Shown in pieces: positions 41,043-50,607 of a stretch of DNA of 64,000 nt. Where the stretch lies: positions 62,001 to 126,000 of the forward strand of contig CAJZBQ010000035.1 of assembly GCA_914767885.1 (NCBI GenBank), in the 5' to 3' direction. The DNA is from Blepharisma stoltei (Eukaryota; Ciliophora; Heterotrichea; Heterotrichida; Blepharismidae). Made by a program: the position numbers and the translations under genes. Every line of letters starts with the position of its first letter. The stretch's first letter is position 1. The notes under the pieces are model-generated. The model was not told where the DNA came from. It was given only the letters and a program-made list of their open reading frames with translations, and ran no database searches.

Positions 41043-42506
41043 TTAATTATTAACTTCTTCATTATAAATAAGCTCCATATTTTTGGAATCTTTGTTAAAC
41101 CTGTAGCAATACATTTTTGGCCTTACAATAAAACTAATATAAAGATTTTCCATATAATTGCTATAAGCAATGTCATCAGGTGTTTTTCTAATTCCAAAAT
41201 CAATGCTACCGATTGCATTCCATTTAAATGGGTTATTTCCTTCGCTTTCATATATTTTTCCATGCTGAATTCACAAATAAGCCTTTAAATTATCTGTAAA
41301 AAGAAATTTCTGACTTTCTATATCTTGAAAAAATGAAATTTCTGAATATGTTTCAATTATAAGGTCGTAAAGATAAAATTTTGAATTGTTACTGTTGCTT
41401 ACTAAAATGTAATTTCTGAAAAGAACAGCAAAAACTCTGCCATACAGCTGTGGAAACGGTATTTCATAGAATAAATTGCTATTTATATCAAACCTTACGC
41501 AGCTGATTATCTTAAATACATATAAATAGTTTTCGTAAAAAATAAAGTCAGAGATTTTCATACAGTTTCAGATATTAAACTGTAGTCTTACTGCTTGAGT
41601 TTTTATGTCCATTAAATAAACTTTGCCTTCATTGTTTCAATTTCCTATTATAAGTAAATGCGAGTTTGAAACTTTTAATATATTTGTTATATTATCCAGC
41701 AAACGATGCGGGGGATGATATGATTTTATTGTGATTGTTGAAGTTCTTGTACCTTTCTCAATATCATACATGTATATCTCTGTTCCTTTGAGGTTTTCAT
41801 CATAATTGCAAAGATAGTTAAAATCTATAATATGACTTTTATAGTTTTGATTGTAAATTTTTAAAACTGATTTGTCCAATAAGGACTGAATATTTTTACA
41901 TTTTTGGATATAATTTTTTCGAGATGAGTTAATATAAGTGTTTTCCTTCGCCAAAGCAAATATATAGCTATCACACTTGTCAAAATAAGAAATTTGGAGA
42001 AATTCAGCTTGAAGCTGGTAGTGTTCATTAATGTCATTTAAGAAGTCCAGTTTTTTTAAAAATTCATCAATTTGGCTATTTTTTTCTTTCAAAATAAAAT
42101 CTGCTAGATAGTCTATATTCTTATTAAGTACTTTGTGAATAGCTTCTACTTCTGGTGCATCAATATTTAAATAAAGCTTTCCTTTATTATAATCTTCGAT
42201 AAGTTTTTCGATCATGTTGATGCTCTCGTATATTTCTAATAGTTTTAATCTTAGTGACTCTTGAGGAGACTGCTCAAAATCCACAGTCAGAATATTTTTC
42301 ATTTCTATCATGAGTGACTTCTCCATTCTGAAAGTCTTAATAATATGTTCCTCTAATGAAAAATTTTTTATTTCATGCGATTTTAAAGATTTGAGATGAT
42401 TTTTTCTATGATATCCGCACATCAATGTTTCAGGAGTTGTGCAGTTGCAAATAAATTCCACTTGCTTTGTGCATGAAGCAGAAACGCATGAAAATCTACC
42501 AATCAT
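41043..42506 (-). CDS. B-box-like zinc-finger protein with C-terminal propeller-like region, copy A
   Basis: 487 residues in one frame with TGA as Trp (several). N-terminus: RFSCVSASCTKQVEFICNCTTPETLMCGYHRKNH, a Cys/His pattern like a B-box. A long helical middle follows (SLRLKLLEIYESINMIEKLIEDYNKG). The C-terminus has repeated beta-rich modules (TEIYMYDIEKGTRTS, GKVYLMDIKTQAV, SKFYLYDLIIETYSEI, ENLYISFIVRPKMYCYRF), compatible with a Kelch-like propeller. The layout recalls TRIM proteins without a RING. A closely related but broken copy lies upstream at 42921-44511. Confidence 0.65.
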
Positions 42507-42682
42507 TAATTATTTATAACAGATACAAATTTCCAAAAGAATTATTATAAGTTTAGTTTGGATAAAAAAGACTTCAGGATTGGATTAAAGAAAAGAGAGT
42601 TTCAATATTAAAAATTGGATAAATGGTTTAAATTTGATTTAAAATAGCATTTATTTTATTTTATTCAAAAAATTATTCTTAC

Positions 42683-42790
42683 GATTAACTTCTTGCTCAT
42701 AAATTAAGCTCTATTTCTTTTTCCACCTTATTAAACCTATAGCAAGACATTTTTGGCCTGGCAATAAAACTAATATAAAGATTTCATTCA
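42683..42790 (-). pseudogene. 3'-end fragment of the same B-box-like family, copy C
   Basis: About 105 bp that match the last 30 codons of copies A and B (LYISFIARPKMSCYRFNK) including the stop region. Nothing upstream of it matches. It is a truncated relic lying between the two longer copies. Confidence 0.75.
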
Positions 42791-42920
42791 CAGAATTGAA
42801 TGAACTATATTTAAAACTTATCTTTTTCATTGACTGATTTGAAACGCTTATTAAATAAAGGAGTTAATAGAAGCAATTGCGAATTAAGATTTTATATTTA
42901 ATAAATTATTTTTTTAATAA

Positions 42921-44511
42921 TTACAGACTTACTTTGTCTTCATAAATAAGCTCCATTCCTTTTTCTTCTTTATTAAACCTATAGCAATACATTTTTGGCC
43001 TACTGATAAAACTAATATAAAGATTTCCCATATAGTAACTATAAGTAATTTCATTAATCTTCACTTGAATCCCAAAATCATTATTTCCTATTACATTTCA
43101 TTGGAATGGGTTGTTTTCTTCACTTTCATATATTAACCCATTTTTAATTCACAAATAAGCTCTTTTATTATCAGCAAAAAAGAATTTTTGAAGTCCATGT
43201 GCTGAAACATAATCAATTTTTGAATAATTGTCAATCATAAGGTCATATAAATAAAATATTGATTGACTTTCACGGCTTACTAAAATAAAATTTTTAAAAA
43301 GAACTGCAGAAATCTTGCCAAATAGCACTAAGAAAGAAAAATTATGGCATATCTTGGTATTTATGTTAAAATATATGCTTTTAGATCCATCACCGCTAAA
43401 GATAAATAATTTATTTTCATAAAAAATAATATCGTTGAATTTGCCAAACATTGAGAAATTAAATTCTTCTCTTATCGCTGAAGTTTTAATATCCATTAAA
43501 AACGCTTTTCCTTCTTTAATGCGATTTCCTACTATAAGTAAATGTTAATTTGAAATTTTTATTATTTGTTATTTTATCTAGCAGACGATATGGGCAATTC
43601 TGATATGATTTTGTTATAACTGATGAGGTTCGTAAGCCAGATTCAATATCGTATATATATATTTCTGTTCCGTTAAGGTTTTCATCATAATTATAAAGAT
43701 AATTAAAATCTATATTGCAGTGCTTATAGGTTTTATCGTGGGTCTTTAATATTGAATTTCTAAAGGATTTTGGGATTTTTTCATATTTTTTAACTAAATT
43801 GCACTGAAATGTGTTAGAAAGAATGTCTCTGAGAGCAAAAGAAAAACTGTATTTATCAAGTTTGAATATTGATTCTTCAAATAAAACTTGAAGATTTTTG
43901 CATTTTTTGGTAAATTTGTTTCGTTTTGAATTAATGTCAATATTTTCCTGAGCTAATAAAAAGATGTAATTATCATACTTATCAAATGTGGAAATTTCAA
44001 TGAGTTCAGCTTTAAGCTGGCGATGCTCACTAATATCTTTTAAAGACCCAAGTTTTTTAATAAATGCATCAATTTGAGTATTTTTTTCTTTCAAAATCAA
44101 ATCTGCTAAATAGTTTTTATTTTTATTTACTTCTTTTTCAATAATTTTTAATGCTGATCCTCTACTATTTATAAAAATATTCCTTCTTTTATAGTCTTGA
44201 ATGATTTTTTCAATTATGTTTATACTTTCTTCTATTTCTAATAGTTTCAATCTAAGTAATTCCTTAAAAGATTGACCAAAGCTTACATTGAGAGTATTTT
44301 TAATTTCTATAAGCAAGCATTTCTCTAAGTTAAAAGTTTTAATTATGTGATCTTTCTCTGATATTAAATTTGCTATTTTGTGCGTATTTAGAGATATGAG
44401 ATGCTTATTTATATGATCTCTACACATCATCGTTTCAGGAACTGTACAATTACAAATAAATTCCACTGGCTTTTTGCATGGACTAGAAAAGCATGAAAAT
44501 CTATCAATCAT
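42921..44511 (-). pseudogene. B-box-like protein, copy B, frame broken
   Basis: Same architecture as copy A (RFSCFSSPCKKPVEFICNCTVPETMMCRDH). The N-terminal 331 residues are open. Near 43540 the sequence has lost 2 nt relative to copy A, and the codon equivalent to Ser in SNSHLLI is TAA. Past this, the copy A-like frame resumes and runs to TAA at 42921-42923. No insertion with TA ends explains the break, so unlike the other interrupted genes it is not repaired by excision. Either a germline pseudogene or a recent duplicate that has lost function. Confidence 0.75.
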
Positions 44512-44924
44512 TAATTAATTATAATCTGAGACATTTTATGGTTGCTCAAAGAATAATTAATTTGATATTCATAATTATGGCTTAAAAGAGCAAACCCTAT
44601 CTAGAGTCAAGCATTTTATAAGCTCGATTTTTTATAGCCCCTGAAATATTTTAGATCATTATTGGCCTTCCATTTTAATTTTCAAATTTCATTTGTATTT
44701 GTCAGCTTTTTTGAAAAGTAAAAAACGAAAATGGCAGATCTCCGTTTATGGTTTTAAGGTGCCTAATCAGACTTATACTGAATAAGGCAGGTGCCCTGTA
44801 CCATATTTTTTTTATTCGGTATTCTGCTCGGGTATAGGGATCTATTAAGGTGCATGAGCTATAATAATTTATTGGAATAAATAAACCACATTTTTTCAAA
44901 TTGGATATATATATATAATCTAAT
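44512..44924. other. Intergenic, no gene seen
   Basis: A 90-codon minus-strand frame here overlaps the PP2C start and has no recognisable feature. Nothing else was seen. Confidence 0.4.
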
Positions 44925-46574
44925 ATGGGCTGTGTGTTTAATAGACAACCAGAAGAAGTTCTTACTCCACACATCTAAACTGTTTAGATAAATTGGAGGT
45001 GATAGGCTGATTAAATTTTGAAATTATTTTATATTTATACATTAGATTTTCAGATGTTAAAGGGTTTCAATATTGCATAAAATGAAATTTTAATAAAAAA
45101 AAATAAATAATTATGATAAAAAATAATTTCTTATTAGTTTTAAGTTAGGAAGCATGACATAATTTACCCTCAAAAAGTCCCACTAAAAATCCAAAAAAAT
45201 AAATCAACATATGAACATCTTAAACTTAAGCTTTTAAAGCCATTAATAGAGAATCACAGAGAAATTATACAAGAAAACATAAAATTCAAAATATCTGCAT
45301 GCTGCATTCCAGGACAAGACCCTAAAGGCCAGCACGAATGGTCATGTAAAGATAGCCTATTTTGTACTATTTGCCAAGACAAAATTTTGGCAATGGTTTT
45401 TGATGGGCATGGGATTGAAGGCGACAAAATAGTAAATTTTTCTAAAGATTTTATGATAAAATTTTTCACAAACAATATGCCTTTAACTATGAATTTTTTC
45501 TGTTTTTTTGTTTATTTTTTTATAATTTTTTTTCCTATTATTAGGCTTCATAATAAGGGATATTTTGTTATTTAATGAAAATCCTGAACAAGCATTTGAT
45601 AAAATGTATATAGAATGCCACAACGCCCTATGCAGCTCTGATATAGATTCACACATGTCAGGAACTACTGCCTTAGGGGTAATGCTCTCATCTAAAAAAC
45701 TCCATATTGCAAGCGTAGGAGACTGTAAAGCATTAATAGGGACTTTAGTCGAAATGAATAATTTGCATAATATTCCTACAGAATTTAAACATAAAGTCAG
45801 ACATTTAGTAAATGTCCAAGGAGAAATTTTGAGTGGGGATCACAAGCCAAATGATGAGCCAGAAATGGAAAGAATTAAAAAATGTGGAGGAGTCATAAAA
45901 AAACTTGTAGACCATAATCAACAACCTATAGGGCCTTTTAGAGTTTTCATGAGAGGAGCAAATATCCCTGGGCTTAGAATTTCTAGGTCGCTAGGGGATG
46001 AAATTGGGAAAAGGATTGGGATTATTCCTAACCCCATTTTTACCTCTTTTAATTATGCATTTTTATATAAAATTGATACTAGTTTTTAAATTTTTTTTTT
46101 ATTTTCAATAAAAATTGAATAAATTTCTTATAATTTTGACTGATTTTTAGTTTAATTGCATATTACCCAGGAACTGATCAGTTTTTAGTAATTGCTTCTG
46201 ACGGAATTTGAGACGTAATGACTCCTAACGAAGTTTCCCAATTCGTAGAAAGCTGCAGAAAAATGTGTGAGCCTTCAGAATATCTCGTAAGGCCAGTTAT
46301 AAAGCCTGAAAATTCATCAATTTGCCGATTGCTATGTGAAGAAGCACGAAAAAAATGGCTCAATATAATAGAAAACGAAGACTTAATGATTGACGATTTT
46401 TCATGCATTATAATTGAATTTGAAGGGGAAGAAGAAGTCCAAACAGGAGGGTTAATCCGCCACGTTCAAAAATTCCGATCTTTTCACGAAATTGAAAATG
46501 ATGGAATTTATGAAAAATTTTTATCAAAAAGAGAGCTGATAAAGCTCAGGCATTTGCAGAATACAAAAAATTAA
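44925..46574 (+). CDS. PP2C-type Ser/Thr phosphatase, probably N-myristoylated
   Basis: 424 residues after removing three IESs. The first germline exon is only 13 codons, MGCVFNRQPEEVL, a consensus N-myristoylation start. The PP2C motifs follow: CTICQDKILAMVFDGHGIEGDKI (metal-binding DGHG), SGTTALGVMLSSKKLHIASVGDCKALIG, LSGDHKPNDEPEMERIKKCGG, LRISRSLGDEIGKRIG, FLVIASDGIWDVMT, DDFSCIIIEF. All metal-site Asp are present, so it should be active. SDGIW uses TGA for Trp. It converges on GPN2, with the two stop codons overlapping. Confidence 0.94.
44965..45147. other. IES, 183 bp, in PP2C
   Basis: TA at 44963-44964 and 45146-45147. Excision joins MGCVFNRQPEEVL to RKHDIIYPQ and connects the myristoylation signal to the phosphatase. 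Confidence 0.78.
45486..45570. other. IES, 85 bp, in PP2C
   Basis: TA at 45484-45485 and 45569-45570. Excision joins FFTNNMPL to FNENPEQAF. Confidence 0.82.
46054..46160. other. IES, 107 bp, in PP2C
   Basis: TAT at 46054-46056 and 46161-46163. Excision joins FTSFN to YYPGTDQFLVIASDG. Confidence 0.88.
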
Positions 46575-47494
46575 TTATTTGCATATTTTTCTTCAATTTT
46601 GCCTATTCTGTCTGTTACAAGCATTTCATGCTGGTCTTCTATATAATAATCTCCATTTCCTAGTGCCCTATCTATTTGTCTTAATAAATTTAGCATTGTT
46701 TCGTTATCAGATACAGAAACAAGTTGAAAAGAAATTAGCCCAAAATCCTCTATTATTTCACAGATCTTGCTTGAAAGTTTGGCAAGCTTATTGTTATACT
46801 TAAAATCATCTTGATTTAACAATCGAGATATTTTTGTTATATCAGTATTCCTTTCTATATAATATTATTTATTAATTTGTTTTAAAAAAAAAATATTTTA
46901 AAAATTAATAGTATTTTCTATATAAAATTCTAGCCCAAATCTCAAGGAGTCATAAAATGATCCTAATAAATCAATTTTAGATAAAGCATTTATATGAGGA
47001 AACTCTAAATGTGTCATCATTGATAATGAAATCAAGCAAGCTGAAATGAAAGTAGATGGGGATGTCATTAGGCTTGAATCCATCAGATTTAAAACAGCAG
47101 CTTTTACGTCACATTTTTCTTCTATATGTTTTATGATTTTTTTTAATAAATCACTGTGTGTATAAAGCTCGATTTGGCCTGGACAGTCAATTAAAAGGGT
47201 AGATCCGCTATATTGAGTTAGCCGATTTTCAAGCCACTTGATATTTTTGTATATAAAATCCATACAGTATAATAGTCCACCATTTGGGCCGAGTGAGGTG
47301 GATTCCATCACATCATCAAGATTGATGAGTTCTTCTATGTCTATGTCAGGGTCATAAGGCAAACTTTCATTTGCTGGGTCTAAGTTTATAAGGCAAAATG
47401 GTCTATTTATTTTGAGAAATAGCTGAGATATTGCTGAACAAAAGGTGCTTTTGCCTGATCCAGGCGGACCTATTAGTATTAAAGCTGTAGTCAT
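46571..47494 (-). CDS. GPN2: GPN-loop GTPase 2
   Basis: GPN-family GTPase needed for RNA polymerase II assembly and nuclear import. P-loop LIGPPGSGKSTFCSA, the G2 region with NLDPANESLPYDPDIDIEELI, the signature loop LGPNGG, DCPGQIELYTH, and the G4 motif SKID are all present. LSKICEIIEDFGLISFQLVSVSD and LLRQIDRALG near the C-terminus match GPN2 rather than GPN1 or GPN3. The length is 286 residues after one IES. The ATG at 47494 (MTTALILIGPPG) is preferred over an earlier open frame. Confidence 0.94.
46852..46914. other. IES, 63 bp, in GPN2
   Basis: Flanked by 10-bp direct repeats tttctatata (46852-46861, 46915-46924). Excision joins GLEFYIE to RNTDITKISRLL. Confidence 0.85.
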
Positions 47495-47619
47495 ATCTTT
47501 AATTATATGATAAATATGAAAATAAAGAGCTTTGAGTAACAAAATACCTTAATTTTTATAAAATTTTTATAATTCTATTTAAATAAACTCACTATTGTTG
47601 CTTATACTGCACACTCTTA

Positions 47620-48013
47620 CTCCCCCCCCCCCCCCCCTCCGTGAGCGAACAAAAAAATTTTGTTCGCTCACGGAGGGGGGGTTAATTTTGTTTTTAAAAA
47701 AAAAATTTATATATAAATTTTATAAAAAATATTTTTTTCGAAATTTAAAAAAATCCTAATTTGCAAAAATTGGGAAGCAAATATTAATTTAATTTGCAAA
47801 ATTTATGTTTTAAAACGCAATTTGTTTAAAATTAAACAGAATTAGCTCTAGATTTCATTATACTAATTATCACTTATATATCAAAATTTTTTTCCATTAA
47901 AATTTTTTCTATTAAAAAAATTTTTGTTCACTCACGGAGGGTGGGTTTTTGGTCAAAAAATGGCGATTTTTCTAATGGTTTTGTTCGCTCACGGAGGGGG
48001 GGGGGGGGAGTTA
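47620..48013. mobile_element. C-rich MITE family 1, intergenic copy, 394 bp
   Basis: TTA at 47617-47619 and 48011-48013. The left hairpin is ctccgtgagcgaac and gttcgctcacggag; the right end has the duplicated block. It sits immediately 3' of the DUF3429-like gene and fills most of the gap to GPN2. Confidence 0.88.
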
Positions 48014-48015
48014 AA

Positions 48016-48729
48016 TTAATTTTCTTTATTTTCTTTTTTATAATTTCCTTGATTTATATCTGAAGCCAACTTTTTCATCCTAGAAATATAACTTTCCTTC
48101 AGAAAAACTCTTACACCTAATAGCAATAGCGTAGCTTGGCATATCATCATAAGCGGCCACTGCATATTTTTGACCCAAGTTGGTATCAATCCTCTATAAT
48201 GTGAGCTAATGCATCATAATGATGTAAACGATTGGAGCCCTGTATAAATCATGATCCCAGACCAACTTTCTTTATCAAAACTTCTAATCCCATAAACCCC
48301 TAACATGCATTGACCAAAACTTGCAAAGAGTCTTGAAGATCTCACAAAAACATTATAGCTTGGATATGCATAAAAAGGCGGCTTATATCTAAGCATTTCT
48401 AAGCCTGCTCATACTGAGCCCATAAAAGTTGAATAAAAGCAGCACCAATATCCTGCAATTTTTAGAAATTTGCTAAATTGATAAGAAAAATAGTCTGCGC
48501 CACATGCACCAAGTGTAAAAATCACTGGAGGAATTACGCAAAATTTTAAGGGTATTCTTATTGCGTCTGGGACTGGAATTTCTGGTGCTTCTTCAACAGG
48601 AATCTCTGGTTTTTGTACTTCTGCTGCATTTGGGTTTTTCCTAATTCTTAATCTTTCTTGAAAATCTCTATATTCTTGTGTACCCCTTTTAGGATTATGC
48701 TTAAACCTCAATAAAGGGATTCTAAACAT
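48016..48729 (-). CDS. Multi-pass membrane protein, possibly TMEM69/DUF3429-like
   Basis: 237 residues in one frame with TGA as Trp at two or more positions (SVWAGLEM, SLWCISSH). After a basic/Pro-rich N-terminus (PEIPVEEAPEIPVPDAIR) there are about five hydrophobic segments (FCVIPPVIFTLGACGADYFSY, KIAGYWCCFYSTFMGSVWAGL, FASFGQCMLGVYGI, GIMIYTGLQSFTSLW, MMICQATLLLLGVRVFL). FMGSVWAGLE resembles the FLGGxxWG motif of DUF3429 proteins. That family has no established biochemical function. The family call is tentative, the membrane topology is not. Confidence 0.5.
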
Positions 48730-48844
48730 TATTAAAAAATAATTAATTTATATTCTAAATTAAATTGATTTTTCAAAAATTAAAAAAAAATTTTTAAAAA
48801 TTATTTTCTCTATAAAAAAGTACTTAATTATTAAATAATTTTTT

Positions 48845-49555
48845 TTAAAAAAAAAAAATAAAAAAGAATAGCAGCATGCAGTGTTTAGATTGGCAGGACG
48901 CACATTTTGTAGTACGTTTTTTGACAGCAACAGGCAGAGGAGGCTTAGCAGCTGATACTACAACAACAGGCTCTGGCTTTGGCTCTTGCTGCTGCACTAC
49001 TTCTGTATAGTCTAATTCGCTGAAAATATCAAAATAAAATAATTGGAATTGTTCAAACGTTAATGATGATTTCATTGGTCATGAAATCCCAAGTTCTCTG
49101 CCTTTTTGGATTAAATATCTCTCATTAAGCTTTATTAATCTGCCAATTCTTTTTACTCTTTCGAAGGAGATTTCGTGTCTTTCAGAGCCAGCTAATAATT
49201 GATATAGCATTTTCCCATGCATATAAAGCATAACCTTCATCTGTTTTGTTTCAAGAGACGCATATAGAAAAACCAGCATTAAAAATTCTTTAAGTGTTAT
49301 TGTTGGCTCTTGGCACAGGGTATCAAAAGTTTCTCAAGCTTCAGGCTCAGTCATTTCATTAACTACAAGTTTCATTAATTTGAAAAATGCATATTCATCA
49401 AGCTCGCTTCCGCCCATTGTAAGAAATCAGCTCTGTAGTGCATCAAAGCCATGAGGTGTATGAATAAGTTCATAGAAATTCAAACTGACGCCTTGCATGG
49501 AGTTTTCGCATTTTTTGACTATCCAGTTTTTAAAATCAGTTTTTAAGAATTCCAT
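48845..49555 (-). CDS. Protein of unknown function
   Basis: 236 residues, one frame, several TGA-encoded Trp (QSWFLTM, EAWETF, ISWPMK). It is helical: EFLKTDFKNWIVKKCENSM, ELDEYAFFKLMKLVVNEMTEPEAWETFDTLC, ITLKEFLMLVFLYASLET, HEISFERVKRIGRLIKL. The spacing of acidic loops (TEPEAWETFDTL, SSLTFEQFQLFYFDIF) is vaguely EF-hand-like. The C-terminus has a CASCQSKHC motif and then Phe-rich codons that may be read-through into AT-rich DNA. No family assigned. Confidence 0.55.
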
Positions 49556-49638
49556 TATTTTTTATTAATTTCTAATTAAATGTGATAATGAATATTTAAA
49601 AAAAAAAAAAAAAAATATTTATTATTTTAGGAATAAAA

Positions 49639-50583
49639 TTAATCCAATTTTAAGATTTTTTGCTGCACAAGCTTGCCGAATGGATACACAAGCAAAACTA
49701 AAAGCCAAGGAAAATGGTTCCAAAATGCCAGAATTGTAAGCACTGAAAAGCTGCTTTCTAAGAAAATATTTAAAAACCTATGATAATAAGGCCAATACAT
49801 TGTCTGGCATTTTTTTATGACATAAAACACAATTGCGGTCAGCACAGATTTCTATATAAATTTTACAGCTCTGAGATGTTTAGGTAGCCACACTCCATTG
49901 AAATAAAGCAAAAGCACCACAAATAATTCTTCAATTTTTATGACTGAATGCCTGCATTATTTTTACCAAAACCTATATTGCTCTTTCAGCCCAGATTTAT
50001 TATAAACTGCTTCACGATAATGATATTTATCTTCAGAAATTATCATAGGGGCAATAATTCCTATTGCAGTCCAAAAACTTAGGGTAACCAAAATTGCGCA
50101 CCCTTGAAGATGGCTTTGTACAGGGGAAAAATCAGCATAGTCTTTTACAATAAAAATAAAAATATCAGGGACTATCAATTCATAATAAAAAAACAAGCCT
50201 TTTACTTTTTCTTCAGTAAAACTATATAGGAATCTTAAAAGTGCTGCAATTAAAAATAGGCTGAGATTCAAGATTAAAATAAAGTAAAAACCTTCATCAC
50301 TAAAAGAACTGTAATTTCCTTTGAAAATGTGTAAATAATGATAAAGAGGAAATGAATAGCTTATAAATAAATCTGATAGCCATGTGAATTCTGGGAAAAT
50401 TGTGTAAAATTCTTTTGTGAGTCCAATCAGCAATACTGTAAATTTTATATAAATGTGTATCCCTCTCAGCATATTTCACAGCACTGTCTCATTAGAAATC
50501 CCAGACCTAAGGCAAAGCCTCAACCCAATTCCTAAAACTGGCAAAATTTGCAAAGTATTCACAAGTCGTATTACGTCAGTCAT
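49639..50583 (-). CDS. Multi-pass membrane protein, function unknown
   Basis: 304 residues after removing two 15-nt introns. It begins TDVIRLVNTLQILPVLGIGLRLCLRSG, with a TGA Trp at ETVLWNML. About seven hydrophobic helices follow (IYIKFTVLLIGL, GFYFILILNLSLFLIAALLRFL, PDIFIFIVKDY, GCAILVTLSFWTAIGIIAPMII, ELFVVLLLYFNGVWL, VLTAIVFYVIKK, SFSVLTILAFWNHFPWLLVLLVY). No signature motif was recognised. It ends in a Lys-rich QKILKLD that could be an ER-retrieval-like tail. It starts 24 nt below the stop of the beta-helix gene on the same strand. Confidence 0.65.
49852..49866 (-). other. 15-nt intron
   Basis: Minus strand GTAAAATTTATATAG, joining PKHLRA to KSVLTAIV. Confidence 0.9.
49952..49966 (-). 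other. 15-nt intron
   Basis: Minus strand GTAAAAATAATGCAG, joining EQYRFW to HSVIKIEE. Ends CAG rather than TAG. Confidence 0.88.
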
Positions 50584-50607
50584 ATTTTATATAAATTTAA
50601 TAATAAA

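Noticed and set aside
44702..44974. 90-codon minus-strand frame with Cys and Tyr
   Set aside because: Overlaps the PP2C start, has no domain or TGA-Trp support, and is AT-rich.
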